Source: Brachypodius melanocephalos
Lineage: Eukaryota; Chordata; Aves; Passeriformes; Pycnonotidae
Length of the DNA stretch: 64,000 nt
NCBI GenBank assembly: GCA_013398615.1
Contig: VZSR01002145.1
Coordinates: forward strand, 732,546 to 796,545
Reading direction: 5' to 3'
In this document: positions 55,601-56,702 of the stretch, one piece after another
Layout of the letters: every line of letters starts with the position of its first letter
Numbering within the stretch: the stretch's first letter is position 1
Position numbers and translations under genes: made by a program
Notes under the pieces: model-generated
Seen by the model: the letters and a program-made list of their open reading frames with translations, nothing else
Told to the model about the DNA's origin: nothing
The model's database searches: none

Positions 55601-56702
55601 TGTATTTGCTGTCAGACATCCTAATTCTTGCTGCTGATTGTAGTTGTGCCCTTTTGCATAAAACCACACGTCCTGCTCTTCATTGCTGGTGCCGCACCTG
55701 TCCCTGGGTGTGAAGTGTTGGTGAACACTCACCAGACAGACACGGTGTGGCAGCTACACAGAGGGGCTGCTGCAGCGCGTTAACTCACAGCACTGTCAGC
55801 ATAAAGAGCAATTGCTCAGAGCACATCTGCACTAAGGCCAGCTCTGGGCTGTGGGGTCTGCAGTGACAATGCCCAAAGCCACTGCTGAGGGCTGTAACAC
55901 CAGGCACTGGGCGGTGGTGTCGTGTCAGCGTGGGGTCTCCACTAAAGCACTTCACTTTTGAACTTTGTTTGATGGGAGACTTTTAGCAAAGCATAAAAGT
56001 TTTGCTCTGCAGGACCTTGTCCTGCAGAGGACAAGCAAAGCTTCTCAGAAGGGTCTGTTTGTGGGCACAAACCTGTCTGGTGCCATCCTCATCTTGATCC
56101 CCACAAGCCTCTTCTGCTATTGGTGGGGCTGAACTCAGCAGTCACAGTTCTCATGAAGAATCCCGGCCTCAGTTTCTCTGCGCTTATTTCCTGTCAAGAC
56201 CCTCCCTTAGGAAACTGTTTCTTTACTCATTAATATGAGTCAGTTTGGTGGTTTGTTTTGCGTTTTCCTCCATCTTTCACTTAAGCCGACTTTTGTTTTC
56301 AGCAGGACAGCCAAGTTTTCTTGGTTTTACTGCCATTTTTCCCCTCCGCCGGCCGCACAGGCTGGAGGGCAGGGAGCGAGTGGCTCTGCAGCCCTTCCCT
56401 GCCACGAATCCAGTTTGGTTCTTTTCAGGCTGGTCCCGGCGGTGGCGGGCGGGCGGAGCTGGGCGGGGTGGGGCCTTCAGGGGGATCCGCCCCTGCGGGA
56501 CCCCCGCGGCCCGGGGGCTGCCGGCAGCGGGACTCAGCGCGGCGCTTGTGTCTCCGCAGGGATCGACAAGGAGAACGTGGAGCTCTCGCCGACCGCCGGC
56601 CACGCTAACAGCGGGAGGATGCGCCACGGCTCCGCCAGCCAAGTGCAGAAGCAGCGAAGCGCCGGGAGCTTCAAGCGTCACAGCATCAAAAAGATCGTGT
56701 GA
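1513..56702 (+). CDS. NF1: NF1, neurofibromin (5'-partial; exons 5-58)
   Basis: Spliced gene for neurofibromin, a large cytoplasmic RAS GTPase-activating protein and tumour suppressor. Fifty-four constitutive exons plus two alternative ones are found here, each bounded by AG/GT and each of the length expected from human NF1 except three small in-frame deletions (exons 17, 18, 53). Exons 1-4 (about 159 codons) are upstream of the window. Domains in order: cysteine/serine-rich region (about exons 13-21), tubulin-binding region and RAS-GAP domain (exons 26-34, arginine finger in exon 28, FLR motif in exon 32), SEC14-like and PH-like module (exons 36-38), long helical-repeat C-terminus (exons 39-57), bipartite nuclear localisation signal (exons 51-52) and a Ser-rich tail ending KKIV. 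No frameshift or premature stop was seen, so the copy looks functional. Confidence 0.98.
1879..1946 (+). CDS. NF1: NF1 exon 6
   Basis: 68 nt between TTTGCAG and GTAATT. Encodes ETVFKFKALKKVAQLAVINS and LEK, matching human codons 196-218 with one change (A to V). Confidence 0.96.
2185..2260 (+). CDS. NF1: NF1 exon 7
   Basis: 76 nt between CTGCAG and GTAAGA. Encodes AFWNWVENYPDEFTKLYQTP then QTDMA, human codons 219-244. In human, skipping of this exon is a known splicing defect. Confidence 0.96.
2775..2932 (+). CDS. NF1: NF1 exon 8
   Basis: 158 nt between TATGCAG and GTGAGA. Encodes CAEKLFDLVDGFAESTKRKA through ETKMNK (human codons 244-296). The split codon at the 5' junction gives Asp where human has Glu. 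Confidence 0.96.
3468..3641 (+). CDS. NF1: NF1 exon 9
   Basis: 174 nt between TTCTGCAG and GTGAGG. Encodes KLFLDNLRKALAGHGGSRQL through QSMVVDLK (human codons 297-354). Confidence 0.97.
3809..3931 (+). CDS. NF1: NF1 exon 10
   Basis: 123 nt between TTGTATAG and GTAAGA. Encodes NLLFNPSKPFSRGNQNADVD through NNQHFK (human codons 355-395). Confidence 0.97.
4228..4302 (+). CDS. NF1: NF1 exon 11
   Basis: 75 nt between ATTGTAG and GTAAGT. Encodes ICLAQNSPSTFHYVLVNSLH then RIITN (human codons 396-420), identical to human as far as I can recall. Confidence 0.97.
4551..4822 (+). repeat. Minisatellite, about 60-bp unit, before exon 12
   Basis: Tandem array of about four copies of a 59-61 bp unit (starts near 4551, 4612, 4672 and 4731) followed by a shortened partial copy. 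The shared core reads GTGGCACAGAGCCATGGCTC. The array fills the second half of intron 11 and ends about 20 nt before the exon 12 acceptor. Reading frames across it are repeat artefacts, not genes. Confidence 0.93.
4842..4973 (+). CDS. NF1: NF1 exon 12
   Basis: 132 nt between CCTTGCAG and GTAAGC. Encodes SALDWWPRIDAVYCHAVELR through HPAIRMTP (human codons 421-464). Third positions are almost all G or C, in sharp contrast with exons 11 and 13. Confidence 0.97.
4974..6926 (+). other. NF1: NF1 intron 12, no recognised gene
   Basis: A 1,953 bp intron. Several open frames on both strands around 5680-6270 are not supported by splice context or recognisable protein similarity. The human gene has a rarely used alternative exon (10a-2) in this interval; I could not identify a counterpart. 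Confidence 0.7.
6927..7061 (+). CDS. NF1: NF1 exon 13
   Basis: 135 nt between TTCCATCAG and GTAAGT. Encodes SLTFKEKMTSLKFKEKPTDL through ADPKLLLC (human codons 465-509). AT-rich, lysine-rich and strongly conserved. Confidence 0.97.
7062..7591 (+). other. NF1: NF1 intron 13, nothing recognised
   Basis: A 530 bp intron. A purine-rich stretch (about 7255-7310, GGGGAAGG-like runs) is the only local peculiarity; no gene or known repeat was recognised. Confidence 0.6.
7592..7705 (+). CDS. NF1: NF1 exon 14
   Basis: 114 nt between TTGTGCAG and GTGAGG. Encodes NPRKQGPDSQGSTAELITGL through IAQEAME (human codons 510-547). GC-rich third positions. Confidence 0.97.
7774..7799 (+). repeat. (GTCT)n microsatellite
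   Basis: Short run of about four to five GTCT units in intron 14, about 70 nt after the exon 14 donor. Confidence 0.8.
8024..8103 (+). CDS. NF1: NF1 exon 15
   Basis: 80 nt between GCCTTTAG and GTATGT. Encodes ALLVLHQLDSIDLWNPDAPI then ETFWEI (human codons 548-574). Confidence 0.97.
8667..8790 (+). CDS. NF1: NF1 exon 16
   Basis: 124 nt between TTGCTGCAG and GTAAGT. Encodes MLFYICKKLTSHQMLSSTEI through NKFLLKNK (human codons 574-615), essentially identical to human. Confidence 0.97.
9426..9569 (+). CDS. NF1: NF1 exon 17 (12 nt shorter than human)
   Basis: 144 nt between TTTATAG and GTAAGT, against 156 nt in human. Encodes QSDRSSCHFLFLYDVSGSGT then SQISLDHDEMIRCAPGATLR and KGKGNSSM. Four residues are missing in the stretch that reads LLFYGVGCDIPSSGN in human. 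The frame is kept. This falls in the cysteine/serine-rich region; one human cysteine of this stretch is lost and another appears further on (RCAPG for human RTPG). Confidence 0.96.
9955..10201 (+). CDS. NF1: NF1 exon 18
   Basis: 247 nt between TTTCCCAG and GTAAGA, 3 nt shorter than human because one of two adjacent proline codons is absent (GTPICRQ). Encodes ESTAGCSGTPICRQAQTKLE through SNMMST (human codons 668-751), part of the cysteine/serine-rich region. Confidence 0.97.
10528..10601 (+). CDS. NF1: NF1 exon 19
   Basis: 74 nt between TTTGCAG and GTGAAC. Encodes RAALQKRVMALLRRIEHPTA then GNTE (human codons 751-775). Confidence 0.97.
10716..10799 (+). CDS. NF1: NF1 exon 20
   Basis: 84 nt between TTTCAG and GTGATA. 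Encodes AWEDTHAKWEQATKLILNYP then KTKMEDGQ (human codons 776-803). Introns 19 and 20 are only about 114 and 112 nt. Confidence 0.97.
10912..11352 (+). CDS. NF1: NF1 exon 21
   Basis: 441 nt, one of the largest NF1 exons, between CTCTCAG and GTAAAA. Begins VTESLHKTIVKRRMSHVSGG and ends NTISKFFDSQGQ (human codons 804-950). Contains KRRMSHVSGGGS and ERKGSMIS serine sites in the cysteine/serine-rich region, known in human as PKA/PKC-targeted. First half is strongly GC-rich. Confidence 0.98.
11744..11883 (+). CDS. NF1: NF1 exon 22
   Basis: 140 nt between CTTGTAG and GTAAGG. Encodes VLLTDTNTQFVEQTIAIMKN through ETMMLNLV (human codons 951-997). Confidence 0.97.
12158..12280 (+). CDS. NF1: NF1 exon 23
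   Basis: 123 nt between TCTTCAG and GTAAGG. Encodes YVRVLGNLVHAIQIKTKLCQ through CQEMKF (human codons 997-1038). Confidence 0.97.
12551..12634 (+). CDS. NF1: NF1 exon 24
   Basis: 84 nt between TGTAACAG and GTAAGG. Encodes NKMVEYLTDWVMGTSNQATD then EDVKCLT (human codons 1038-1066). Confidence 0.97.
12989..13105 (+). CDS. NF1: NF1 exon 25
   Basis: 117 nt between TTTTCCAG and GTAAAT. Encodes DLDQASMEAVVSLLAGLPLQ through AKSQLFL (human codons 1066-1105), with the last lysine codon split across the intron. Confidence 0.97.
13540..13765 (+). repeat. Minisatellite, about 41-bp unit, before exon 26
   Basis: About five tandem, progressively diverged units sharing GTGAGGTTTTTGGGGGTTTG, mostly followed by TTCTGTTTTTAG and a C-rich stretch. 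Several units carry a pyrimidine-rich run ending in TAG, which resembles a 3' splice site. The array ends about 50 nt before the true exon 26 acceptor. Confidence 0.92.
13817..13998 (+). CDS. NF1: NF1 exon 26
   Basis: 182 nt between GTCCCCAG and GTAACC. Encodes YFTLFMNLLNDCSEAEEDGA through NVDSGLMHSI (human codons 1105-1166). Extremely GC-rich; the acidic/alanine stretch EAEEDGAAAGG replaces EVEDESAQTGG of human at equal length. Intron 26 that follows is only 72 nt. Confidence 0.97.
14071..14282 (+). CDS. NF1: NF1 exon 27
   Basis: 212 nt between TCCATCAG and GTAAGT. Encodes LGYHKDLQTRATFMEVLTKI through PCSQW (human codons 1166-1236). Start of the RAS-GAP-related domain. Confidence 0.98.
14877..15038 (+). 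CDS. NF1: NF1 exon 28 (arginine finger)
   Basis: 162 nt between CCTTTAAG and GTACAT. Encodes DELARVLVTLFDSRHLLYQL through KIMTFCFK (human codons 1237-1290). The catalytic arginine finger (human R1276) is the AGA codon at 14994-14996 in the motif FRGNSLASK. The acceptor uses AAG rather than the commoner CAG or TAG. Confidence 0.98.
15725..15828 (+). CDS. NF1: NF1 exon 29
   Basis: 104 nt between CACACAG and GTTTGA. Encodes VYGATYLQKLLEPLLRTVIT through FEVDPT (human codons 1291-1325), inside the RAS-GAP domain. Confidence 0.97.
16406..16541 (+). CDS. NF1: NF1 exon 30
   Basis: 136 nt between TGTTTCAG and GTATGC. Encodes LEPTESLEENQRSLLQMTDK through SVCHCLYQ (human codons 1325-1370), inside the RAS-GAP domain. 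Splices either to exon 31 or directly to exon 32. Confidence 0.97.
16542..19461 (+). other. NF1: NF1 intron 30, nothing recognised
   Basis: A 2.9 kb intron. No gene, RNA gene or known repeat was recognised. The last 130 nt before the alternative exon are rich in TTTTG, TGTATG and GTGCTG stretches; such U/UG-rich tracts are binding sites for CELF-type splicing factors, which in human regulate this exon. Their role here is inference. Confidence 0.6.
19462..19524 (+). CDS. NF1: NF1 alternative exon 31 (legacy 23a)
   Basis: 63 nt between TTCTGTAG and GTAAGT. Encodes 21 residues starting ATCHSLLNKATVKEKK and ending ENKKS, a lysine-rich insertion inside the RAS-GAP domain that, as far as I recall, is identical to human. 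Inclusion gives the type II isoform, known to have weaker GAP activity than type I; neurons mostly skip it. Both flanks are AT-rich. The exon is phase 0 at both ends, so inclusion or skipping keeps the frame. Confidence 0.97.
19525..21377 (+). other. NF1: NF1 intron 31, nothing recognised
   Basis: A 1.85 kb intron. Its first 60 nt are U-rich and directly follow the alternative exon's donor (TTTTTATTAG, TTTCTTTC), where Hu/TIA-type factors act in mammals. From about 20820 it becomes GC-richer with open frames on both strands; none has support as a gene. Confidence 0.6.
21378..21536 (+). CDS. NF1: NF1 exon 32
   Basis: 159 nt between TGCACAG and GTGAGG. Encodes VVSQRFPQNSIGAVGSAMFL through RGLKLMSK (human codons 1371-1423). 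Contains the RAS-GAP signature FLRFINPAIVSPYE, and the last codon is the lysine equal to human K1423, needed for RAS stabilisation. GC-rich third positions. Confidence 0.98.
22053..22150 (+). CDS. NF1: NF1 exon 33
   Basis: 98 nt between CCCTTCAG and GTAGGG. Encodes ILQSIANHVLFTKEEHMRPF through NFDAA (human codons 1424-1456), inside the RAS-GAP domain. Intron 33 is 108 nt. Confidence 0.97.
22259..22405 (+). CDS. NF1: NF1 exon 34
   Basis: 147 nt between CTTTGCAG and GTGAGG. Encodes FFLDIASDCPASDTVNHSLS through IGQYLSSN (human codons 1456-1505). End of the RAS-GAP domain; GC-rich. Confidence 0.97.
22453..22560 (-). mobile_element. CR1 LINE 3' fragment
   Basis: The + strand reads GGGTTGGAAGGAACCTTAAA then GCTCATCCCA and TGGGCAGGGACACCATG. 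This matches the reverse complement of the conserved 3' end of bird CR1 retrotransposons as I know it, so the element lies in - orientation. It is short, 5'-truncated and lacks a clear terminal octamer repeat. It starts about 50 nt after the exon 34 donor. Confidence 0.85.
22782..22928 (+). CDS. NF1: NF1 exon 35
   Basis: 147 nt between TTTGTAG and GTAATG. Encodes DHKAVGRRPFDKMATLLAYL through KFEEFMT (human codons 1505-1554), the linker between the RAS-GAP and SEC14 domains. Confidence 0.97.
23254..23364 (+). CDS. NF1: NF1 exon 36
   Basis: 111 nt between CTTTTAG and GTAAGA. Encodes HQVHEKEEFKALKTLNIFYQ through VFYYIAR (human codons 1554-1591), first strand-helix elements of the SEC14-like domain. 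The donor opens the 16,237 bp intron that holds OMG, EVI2B and EVI2A. Confidence 0.97.
23365..27900 (+). other. NF1: NF1 intron 36, left part, no gene recognised
   Basis: 4.5 kb of the large intron before the first nested gene. Open frames around 23500-24000 and 25500-25900 lie in GC-richer stretches without splice or similarity support. A long pyrimidine tract ending in TAG (about 27411-27444) resembles a 3' splice site but leads into no recognised exon. AT-rich from about 26400 onward. Confidence 0.6.
24948..25070 (+). repeat. T/G-rich low-complexity tract with (GTTT)n
   Basis: Strand-biased tract made of T and G with runs such as GTTTGTTTGTTTGTTTGG, TTTTGTTTTG and GGGGTTTTTTTTT. It looks like a degenerate (GTTT)n microsatellite. 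Confidence 0.9.
27909..27914 (-). terminator. OMG: Candidate OMG poly(A) signal
   Basis: TTTATT on the + strand, AATAAA on the - strand, about 260 nt past the OMG stop codon. Another copy lies at 27726-27731. Which one is used cannot be told from the sequence. Confidence 0.5.
28176..29456 (-). CDS. OMG: OMG, oligodendrocyte-myelin glycoprotein
   Basis: 426-residue GPI-anchored leucine-rich-repeat protein (human 440), a myelin inhibitor of neurite outgrowth that signals through the Nogo receptor. ATG at 29456 starts MEYQILN as in human; the longer open frame upstream runs into intron, because a splice acceptor (TTTCCAG) precedes the exon at 29462. Residues 1-24 are a signal peptide, then a CPSSCKC cysteine cap and about seven LRRs (e.g. 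LRTLDISNNWLKNVP, LNLSSNKLWTVPTNMP). The following stretch is Ala/Pro-rich and much less Thr-rich than human. TPMTLSITSGMP is conserved near the end, followed by a hydrophobic GPI tail (WPVGLLWLPLLHALAG). Nested antisense in NF1 intron 36. Confidence 0.97.
   Translation of the reverse strand: MEYQILNASTCLLVLLVFIPTGLGICPSSCKCSGNDRNVDCSGRNLTVLPQGLQDNLTYLNLSFNQFVDLDHQLTRFTNLRTLDISNNWLKNVPAHLPKSLWELYATNNNIKVLQKLDTAYQWNLRVLDVSRNMVERAVLINNTLSSLKFLNLSSNKLWTVPTNMPYNIETVDLSNNFLSQILPGTLVRLQHLTSLYLHNNKFSYIPDKAFDQLSQLQVITLYNNPWSCSDNQTIPYVLQWVQSTAARVLGAPCAEQPWASPGPAPAQPTALDSSPIIKGTKAADGEASAAGPEPTRATKTHKQFKAKEASPLGTQRQPALFPGTERPPPRSPAGPQEAAATRTILLQGNASLAPATASSTTPMTLSITSGMPTNFSKLPQSTTATLRKEEATPSAPDARVPSRGSRWPVGLLWLPLLHALAGAVH
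29463..30190 (-). other. OMG: OMG 5' UTR intron
   Basis: On the - strand, a donor GTAAGT (30190-30185, preceded by CACCACG) and the acceptor CAG ending at 29463 define an intron of 728 nt. The coding exon then starts 6 nt before the ATG. Human OMG has the same two-exon structure with a short intron in the 5' UTR. Confidence 0.75.
30191..30560 (-). promoter_or_regulatory. OMG: OMG non-coding first exon and GC-rich promoter region
   Basis: The - strand sequence ending at the donor at 30191 is the candidate non-coding exon 1. It lies in a compact GC-rich, CpG-containing block (about 30240-30540) that stands out from the AT-rich intron around it. Open frames here on both strands are a consequence of base composition. 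The start site cannot be placed exactly. Confidence 0.5.
30570..31430 (+). other. Intergenic part of intron 36 between OMG and EVI2B
   Basis: About 860 bp, mostly AT-rich, with an A-run at 31200-31212. No gene or known repeat was recognised. Confidence 0.55.
31437..31442 (-). terminator. EVI2B: Candidate EVI2B poly(A) signal
   Basis: AATAAA on the - strand (TTTATT on +), about 380 nt past the EVI2B stop codon. Confidence 0.5.
31821..32657 (-). CDS. EVI2B: EVI2B, ecotropic viral integration site 2B homologue (CD361)
   Basis: 278-residue single-pass type I membrane protein of leukocytes; the human protein (448 aa) is linked to granulocyte differentiation. Residues 1-20 are a signal peptide (MLVLLCGEIW resembles human ILILFCGHLN), 21-83 the ectodomain, 84-107 the membrane segment (AALILGVILIGMVLAIIIIL) and the rest cytoplasmic. 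Identification rests on the juxtamembrane block HWAGRSPFTDGDTPDLFMD followed by TKRSS and PWR, and on DLPPPPEWL, all conserved with human. The ectodomain is far shorter than human and lacks most of its Thr/Gln repeats. The tail is Pro/Glu-rich. A splice acceptor lies 31 nt before the ATG. Confidence 0.95.
   Translation of the reverse strand: MASNQVMLVLLCGEIWSSLSAAAPHPPATTESHMCTTATSPRAAKRPLYQLQATGPSLYQSDRSLAVTEPQAFPGEEEAGDGSWVAALILGVILIGMVLAIIIILLWKCCMRPVLAESHWAGRSPFTDGDTPDLFMDSDHGTKRSSVLFMLPWRLKQGTNLQEDPIVSENPPQHTPSTENGQPPVPAVGCSGAGTAPAPAPAPEPANTAADPCPPPDTPPEGSDLPPPPEWLREPTEEPSSDPSQHSALYPQAEEPQPSPPEQLIQIHEILPQPEHPS
32688..33665 (-). other. EVI2B: EVI2B candidate 5' UTR intron boundaries
   Basis: On the - strand an acceptor (TTTTCTGCAATAG) ends at 32689 and the coding exon starts at 32688. 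A candidate non-coding first exon ends at 33665 with CACAG followed by donor GTAAGG (33664-33659), giving an intron of 976 nt. Human EVI2B also has a non-coding first exon. Just upstream, the + strand has GGGAGGAAGTTG near 33789, an ETS/PU.1-like site; its function is inference. Confidence 0.5.
33900..35360 (+). other. Intergenic part of intron 36 between EVI2B and EVI2A
   Basis: About 1.4 kb. Open frames on both strands near 34222-34878 are not supported by splice sites or recognised similarity. No repeat recognised. Confidence 0.55.
35363..35368 (-). terminator. EVI2A: Candidate EVI2A poly(A) signal
   Basis: AATAAA on the - strand (TTTATT on +), about 590 nt past the EVI2A stop codon. Confidence 0.45.
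35961..36716 (-). CDS. EVI2A: EVI2A, ecotropic viral integration site 2A homologue
   Basis: 251-residue single-pass membrane protein (human about 236). The ATG at 36716 starts MKTRRCSNLHLSFPVM; the longer open frame begins at a TTG inside the intron. A signal-like hydrophobic stretch (about residues 11-26) is followed by a Ser/Thr/Asn-rich ectodomain with several N-glycosylation sequons (NHT, NLS, NRT, NFS, NST). A membrane segment at about 124-149 contains LFLSTVVTANK, and then come GKRRPRSNGDLLA and LWP, which match the human protein closely. The function is poorly known; it was named for retroviral integration near its mouse gene. Nested antisense in NF1 intron 36. Confidence 0.95.
   Translation of the reverse strand: MKTRRCSNLHLSFPVMIIFSLWLQTSANHTGYPHHREEIWSPIGQNLSGSQNRTEASTNPPLNLNFSSQTITFEMQSTLPSFSSTMTQNSTSPAPRGNSTTGGLGKSSKPKSPTKETCEDNKSLILICFIVIAVLVLICISLFLSTVVTANKISYLKRAQQGKRRPRSNGDLLATNSLWPTAAGTWHRMPKEISGTELIMQELVSGRDAVNQRKSEDETTENLTKAADNEQESKEPTQSHKPILTNFVVEI
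36732..38686 (-). other. EVI2A: EVI2A candidate 5' UTR intron boundaries
   Basis: On the - strand the acceptor TTTTTGCAG ends at 36733 and the coding exon starts at 36732, 16 nt before the ATG. A candidate non-coding exon 1 ends at 38686 (GGCAAG then donor GTAAGT), giving an intron of about 1.95 kb. The interval contains open frames (e.g. 37097-37611) but nothing recognised. Confidence 0.5.
38700..39601 (+). other. NF1: Right end of NF1 intron 36, nothing recognised
   Basis: About 900 bp between the candidate EVI2A first exon and NF1 exon 37. It should contain the EVI2A promoter on the - strand. An A-run lies at about 38988. No repeat recognised. Confidence 0.5.
39602..40034 (+). CDS. NF1: NF1 exon 37 (SEC14 domain)
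   Basis: 433 nt between GTCTTACAG and GTAAGT. Encodes [20 protein letters not shown] through KDTKVSIK (human codons 1591-1735), the core of the SEC14-like lipid-binding domain. Changes from human are few, for instance IDSPGK for IDCPGK and ENVAAVF for DNVSAVY. Confidence 0.98.
40265..40605 (+). CDS. NF1: NF1 exon 38 (PH-like domain)
   Basis: 341 nt between GTCCCCAAG and GTACTG. Encodes VGSTAVQVTSAERTRVLGQT through SSDPSLR (human codons 1736-1849), the PH-like half of the SEC14-PH module. Very GC-rich third positions although both neighbouring exons are not. AAG acceptor. The last codon is split (CG|G), as in human. Confidence 0.98.
40606..41322 (+). other. NF1: NF1 intron 38, nothing recognised
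   Basis: A 717 bp intron with no recognised gene or repeat. Confidence 0.6.
41323..41525 (+). CDS. NF1: NF1 exon 39
   Basis: 203 nt between ATTACAG and GTAAGT. Encodes SAAYNLLCALTCTFNLKIEG through SGFSKS (human codons 1849-1917), start of the C-terminal helical-repeat region; identical to human as recalled. Confidence 0.98.
41807..42000 (+). CDS. NF1: NF1 exon 40
   Basis: 194 nt between TTGCAG and GTACAA. Encodes IELKHLCLEYMTPWLSNLVR through IWGSLGQ (human codons 1917-1981). GC-rich. Confidence 0.98.
42367..42507 (+). CDS. NF1: NF1 exon 41
   Basis: 141 nt between TGTCAG and GTGAGT. Encodes ITDLLDVVLDSFIKTSATGG through GNVKLVSSK (human codons 1982-2028). Confidence 0.98.
42730..43009 (+). 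CDS. NF1: NF1 exon 42
   Basis: 280 nt between TCTCAG and GTGAGC. Encodes VIGRMCKIIDKTCLSPTPTL through CTCSQLHFS (human codons 2029-2122); TLLVATG replaces TFLVATG. Confidence 0.98.
43010..44115 (+). other. NF1: NF1 intron 42, nothing recognised
   Basis: A 1.1 kb intron, AT-rich at first and G-rich after about 43570. No gene or known repeat recognised. Confidence 0.6.
44116..44330 (+). CDS. NF1: NF1 exon 43
   Basis: 215 nt between TCAACAG and GTGTGT. Encodes [20 protein letters not shown] through EALLEIME (human codons 2122-2193). The second half is GC-rich. Its 3' end and donor are copied by a tandem duplication immediately downstream. The first donor is chosen because it gives the conserved exon length and reading frame. 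Confidence 0.97.
44309..44410 (+). repeat. NF1: 56-bp tandem duplication copying the exon 43 donor
   Basis: 44309-44354 is repeated at 44365-44410 with a single difference. The unit covers the last 22 nt of exon 43 (GGCCCTGCTGGAGATCATGG and AG), the donor GTGTGT and the start of the intron. A second, sequence-identical 5' splice site therefore stands at 44387. Confidence 0.95.
44546..44607 (+). CDS. NF1: NF1 exon 44
   Basis: 62 nt between CTTTAG and GTAAGT. Encodes [20 protein letters not shown] (human codons 2194-2214). The split last codon becomes AAG, giving Lys where human has Arg. Confidence 0.97.
44737..44851 (+). CDS. NF1: NF1 exon 45
   Basis: 115 nt between TGCACAG and GTATAT. Encodes [20 protein letters not shown] through IIRILSK (human codons 2214-2252). 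Confidence 0.98.
44852..46058 (+). other. NF1: NF1 intron 45, nothing recognised
   Basis: A 1.2 kb intron. A purine-rich stretch near 45100-45230 (GGGACAG repeated irregularly) produces open frames on both strands; it is not a recognisable gene. Confidence 0.6.
46059..46160 (+). CDS. NF1: NF1 exon 46
   Basis: 102 nt between TTTTTTCAAAAAG and GTAAAT. Encodes [20 protein letters not shown] through QPLLNK (human codons 2253-2286). First residue Gly where human has Ala. The acceptor is an unusual AAAAAG. Confidence 0.96.
46161..47041 (+). other. NF1: NF1 intron 46, nothing recognised
   Basis: An 881 bp intron, GC-richer than its neighbours, with open frames on both strands that lack splice or similarity support. 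Confidence 0.6.
47042..47182 (+). CDS. NF1: NF1 exon 47
   Basis: 141 nt between CCCTGCAG and GTGAGC. Encodes DSPMHKALFWVAMAVLQLDE through SLRVFNDK (human codons 2287-2333). Confidence 0.98.
47528..47654 (+). CDS. NF1: NF1 exon 48
   Basis: 127 nt between GGGTCAG and GTAAGA. Encodes [20 protein letters not shown] through ALVGHLLK (human codons 2334-2376). Confidence 0.98.
47655..48211 (+). other. NF1: NF1 intron 48, nothing recognised
   Basis: A 557 bp AT-rich intron without recognised elements. Confidence 0.6.
48212..48343 (+). CDS. NF1: NF1 exon 49
   Basis: 132 nt between TTTCTTAG and GTAATG. Encodes YRHPSPTTVARTVRILHTLL through NTQSVAYLA (human codons 2376-2420). Confidence 0.98.
48344..48865 (+). 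other. NF1: NF1 intron 49, nothing recognised
   Basis: A 522 bp intron without recognised elements. Confidence 0.6.
48866..49001 (+). CDS. NF1: NF1 exon 50
   Basis: 136 nt between CTCTGCAG and GTTGGT. Encodes LLTVSEEVRSRCSLKHRKSL through HHTDTSY (human codons 2420-2465). The donor GTTGGT departs from consensus at +3 and +4. Confidence 0.97.
49002..49772 (+). other. NF1: NF1 intron 50, nothing recognised
   Basis: A 771 bp intron without recognised genes or repeats. Confidence 0.6.
49773..49930 (+). CDS. NF1: NF1 exon 51
   Basis: 158 nt between CTTTCAG and GTTATT. Encodes TLKEHQPWSSPKGSDRHLAA through ANTKKLL (human codons 2465-2518), containing the serine cluster SPRTRKSMSLDMGQPSQ. Confidence 0.98.
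49931..50778 (+). other. NF1: NF1 intron 51, nothing recognised
   Basis: An 848 bp intron; open frames on both strands without support. Confidence 0.6.
50779..50901 (+). CDS. NF1: NF1 exon 52 (nuclear localisation signal)
   Basis: 123 nt between TTTTTAG and GTGAGA. Encodes TRKSFDHLISDTKAPKRQDM through ENDYEM (human codons 2518-2559). Carries the bipartite nuclear localisation signal KRQDMESGITTPPKMRR. Confidence 0.98.
50902..51610 (+). other. NF1: NF1 intron 52 with a small tandem duplication
   Basis: A 709 bp intron. The only feature seen is a 29-bp tandem duplication at 51143-51200. Confidence 0.6.
51143..51200 (+). repeat. 29-bp tandem duplication
   Basis: Two copies of a unit starting GCAATGAAATAAATAGC and ending TTTGGCCTTC with one or two differences, inside NF1 intron 52. 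Confidence 0.92.
51611..51738 (+). CDS. NF1: NF1 exon 53 (3 nt shorter than human)
   Basis: 128 nt between TCTGGCAG and GTAAGC, against 131 in human. Encodes TQRISPQQHPHLRKVSVSES through IQALLLTVL; ISPQQ stands for human ISSSQQ, so one serine codon is missing. Human codons 2559-2602. Confidence 0.97.
51739..52191 (+). other. NF1: NF1 intron 53, nothing recognised
   Basis: A 453 bp AT-rich intron without recognised elements. Confidence 0.6.
52192..52292 (+). CDS. NF1: NF1 exon 54
   Basis: 101 nt between CCTGCCAG and GTGAGT. Encodes ATLVKYTTDEFDQRILYEYL through PKVFPV (human codons 2603-2636), identical to human as recalled. Confidence 0.98.
52293..52749 (+). other. NF1: NF1 intron 54, nothing recognised
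   Basis: A 457 bp intron without recognised elements. Confidence 0.6.
52750..52892 (+). CDS. NF1: NF1 exon 55
   Basis: 143 nt between TTCTTCAG and GTAAAT. Encodes HNLLDSKINTLLSLCQDPNL through QYQTSYLQ (human codons 2636-2684). Confidence 0.98.
53000..53046 (+). CDS. NF1: NF1 exon 56
   Basis: 47 nt, the smallest constitutive exon here, between GTTGCAG and GTAAGA. Encodes FGFNGLWRFAGPFSK (human codons 2684-2699). Confidence 0.98.
53047..53654 (+). other. NF1: NF1 intron 56, nothing recognised
   Basis: A 608 bp intron. An open frame runs from here through exon 57, but that is coincidence; the exon 57 acceptor is clear. Confidence 0.6.
53655..53871 (+). CDS. NF1: NF1 exon 57
   Basis: 217 nt between TCCCACAG and GTCAGT. 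Encodes QTQIPDYAELIVKFLDALID through ATSQHSP (human codons 2700-2772). Splices either to exon 48a or to exon 58. Confidence 0.98.
53872..54894 (+). other. NF1: NF1 intron before exon 48a, nothing recognised
   Basis: About 1 kb without recognised genes or repeats. Confidence 0.6.
54895..54945 (+). CDS. NF1: NF1 alternative exon 48a
   Basis: 51 nt between a pyrimidine-rich tract ending in TCTGAAG and donor GTACTC. Encodes the 17-residue insert ASLPCSKSAVFMQLPHP near the C-terminus. Human exon 48a, included mainly in muscle, encodes the 18-residue ASLPCSNSAVFMQLFPHQ, so this is the same exon minus one codon. Splice phases match exons 57 and 58, so inclusion keeps the frame. Easily missed because it is short and isolated within a 2.7 kb intron. 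Confidence 0.92.
54946..56559 (+). other. NF1: NF1 intron after exon 48a, nothing recognised
   Basis: About 1.6 kb. GC content rises sharply from about 56340 towards the last exon, giving open frames on both strands that are not genes. Confidence 0.6.
56560..56702 (+). CDS. NF1: NF1 exon 58 (last coding exon, stop)
   Basis: 143 nt from TCTCCGCAG to the TGA stop at 56700-56702. Encodes GIDKENVELSPTAGHANSGR through FKRHSIKKIV (human codons 2772-2818). The Ser-rich tail with basic cluster SAGSFKRHSIKKIV is conserved. Very GC-rich. Confidence 0.98.
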
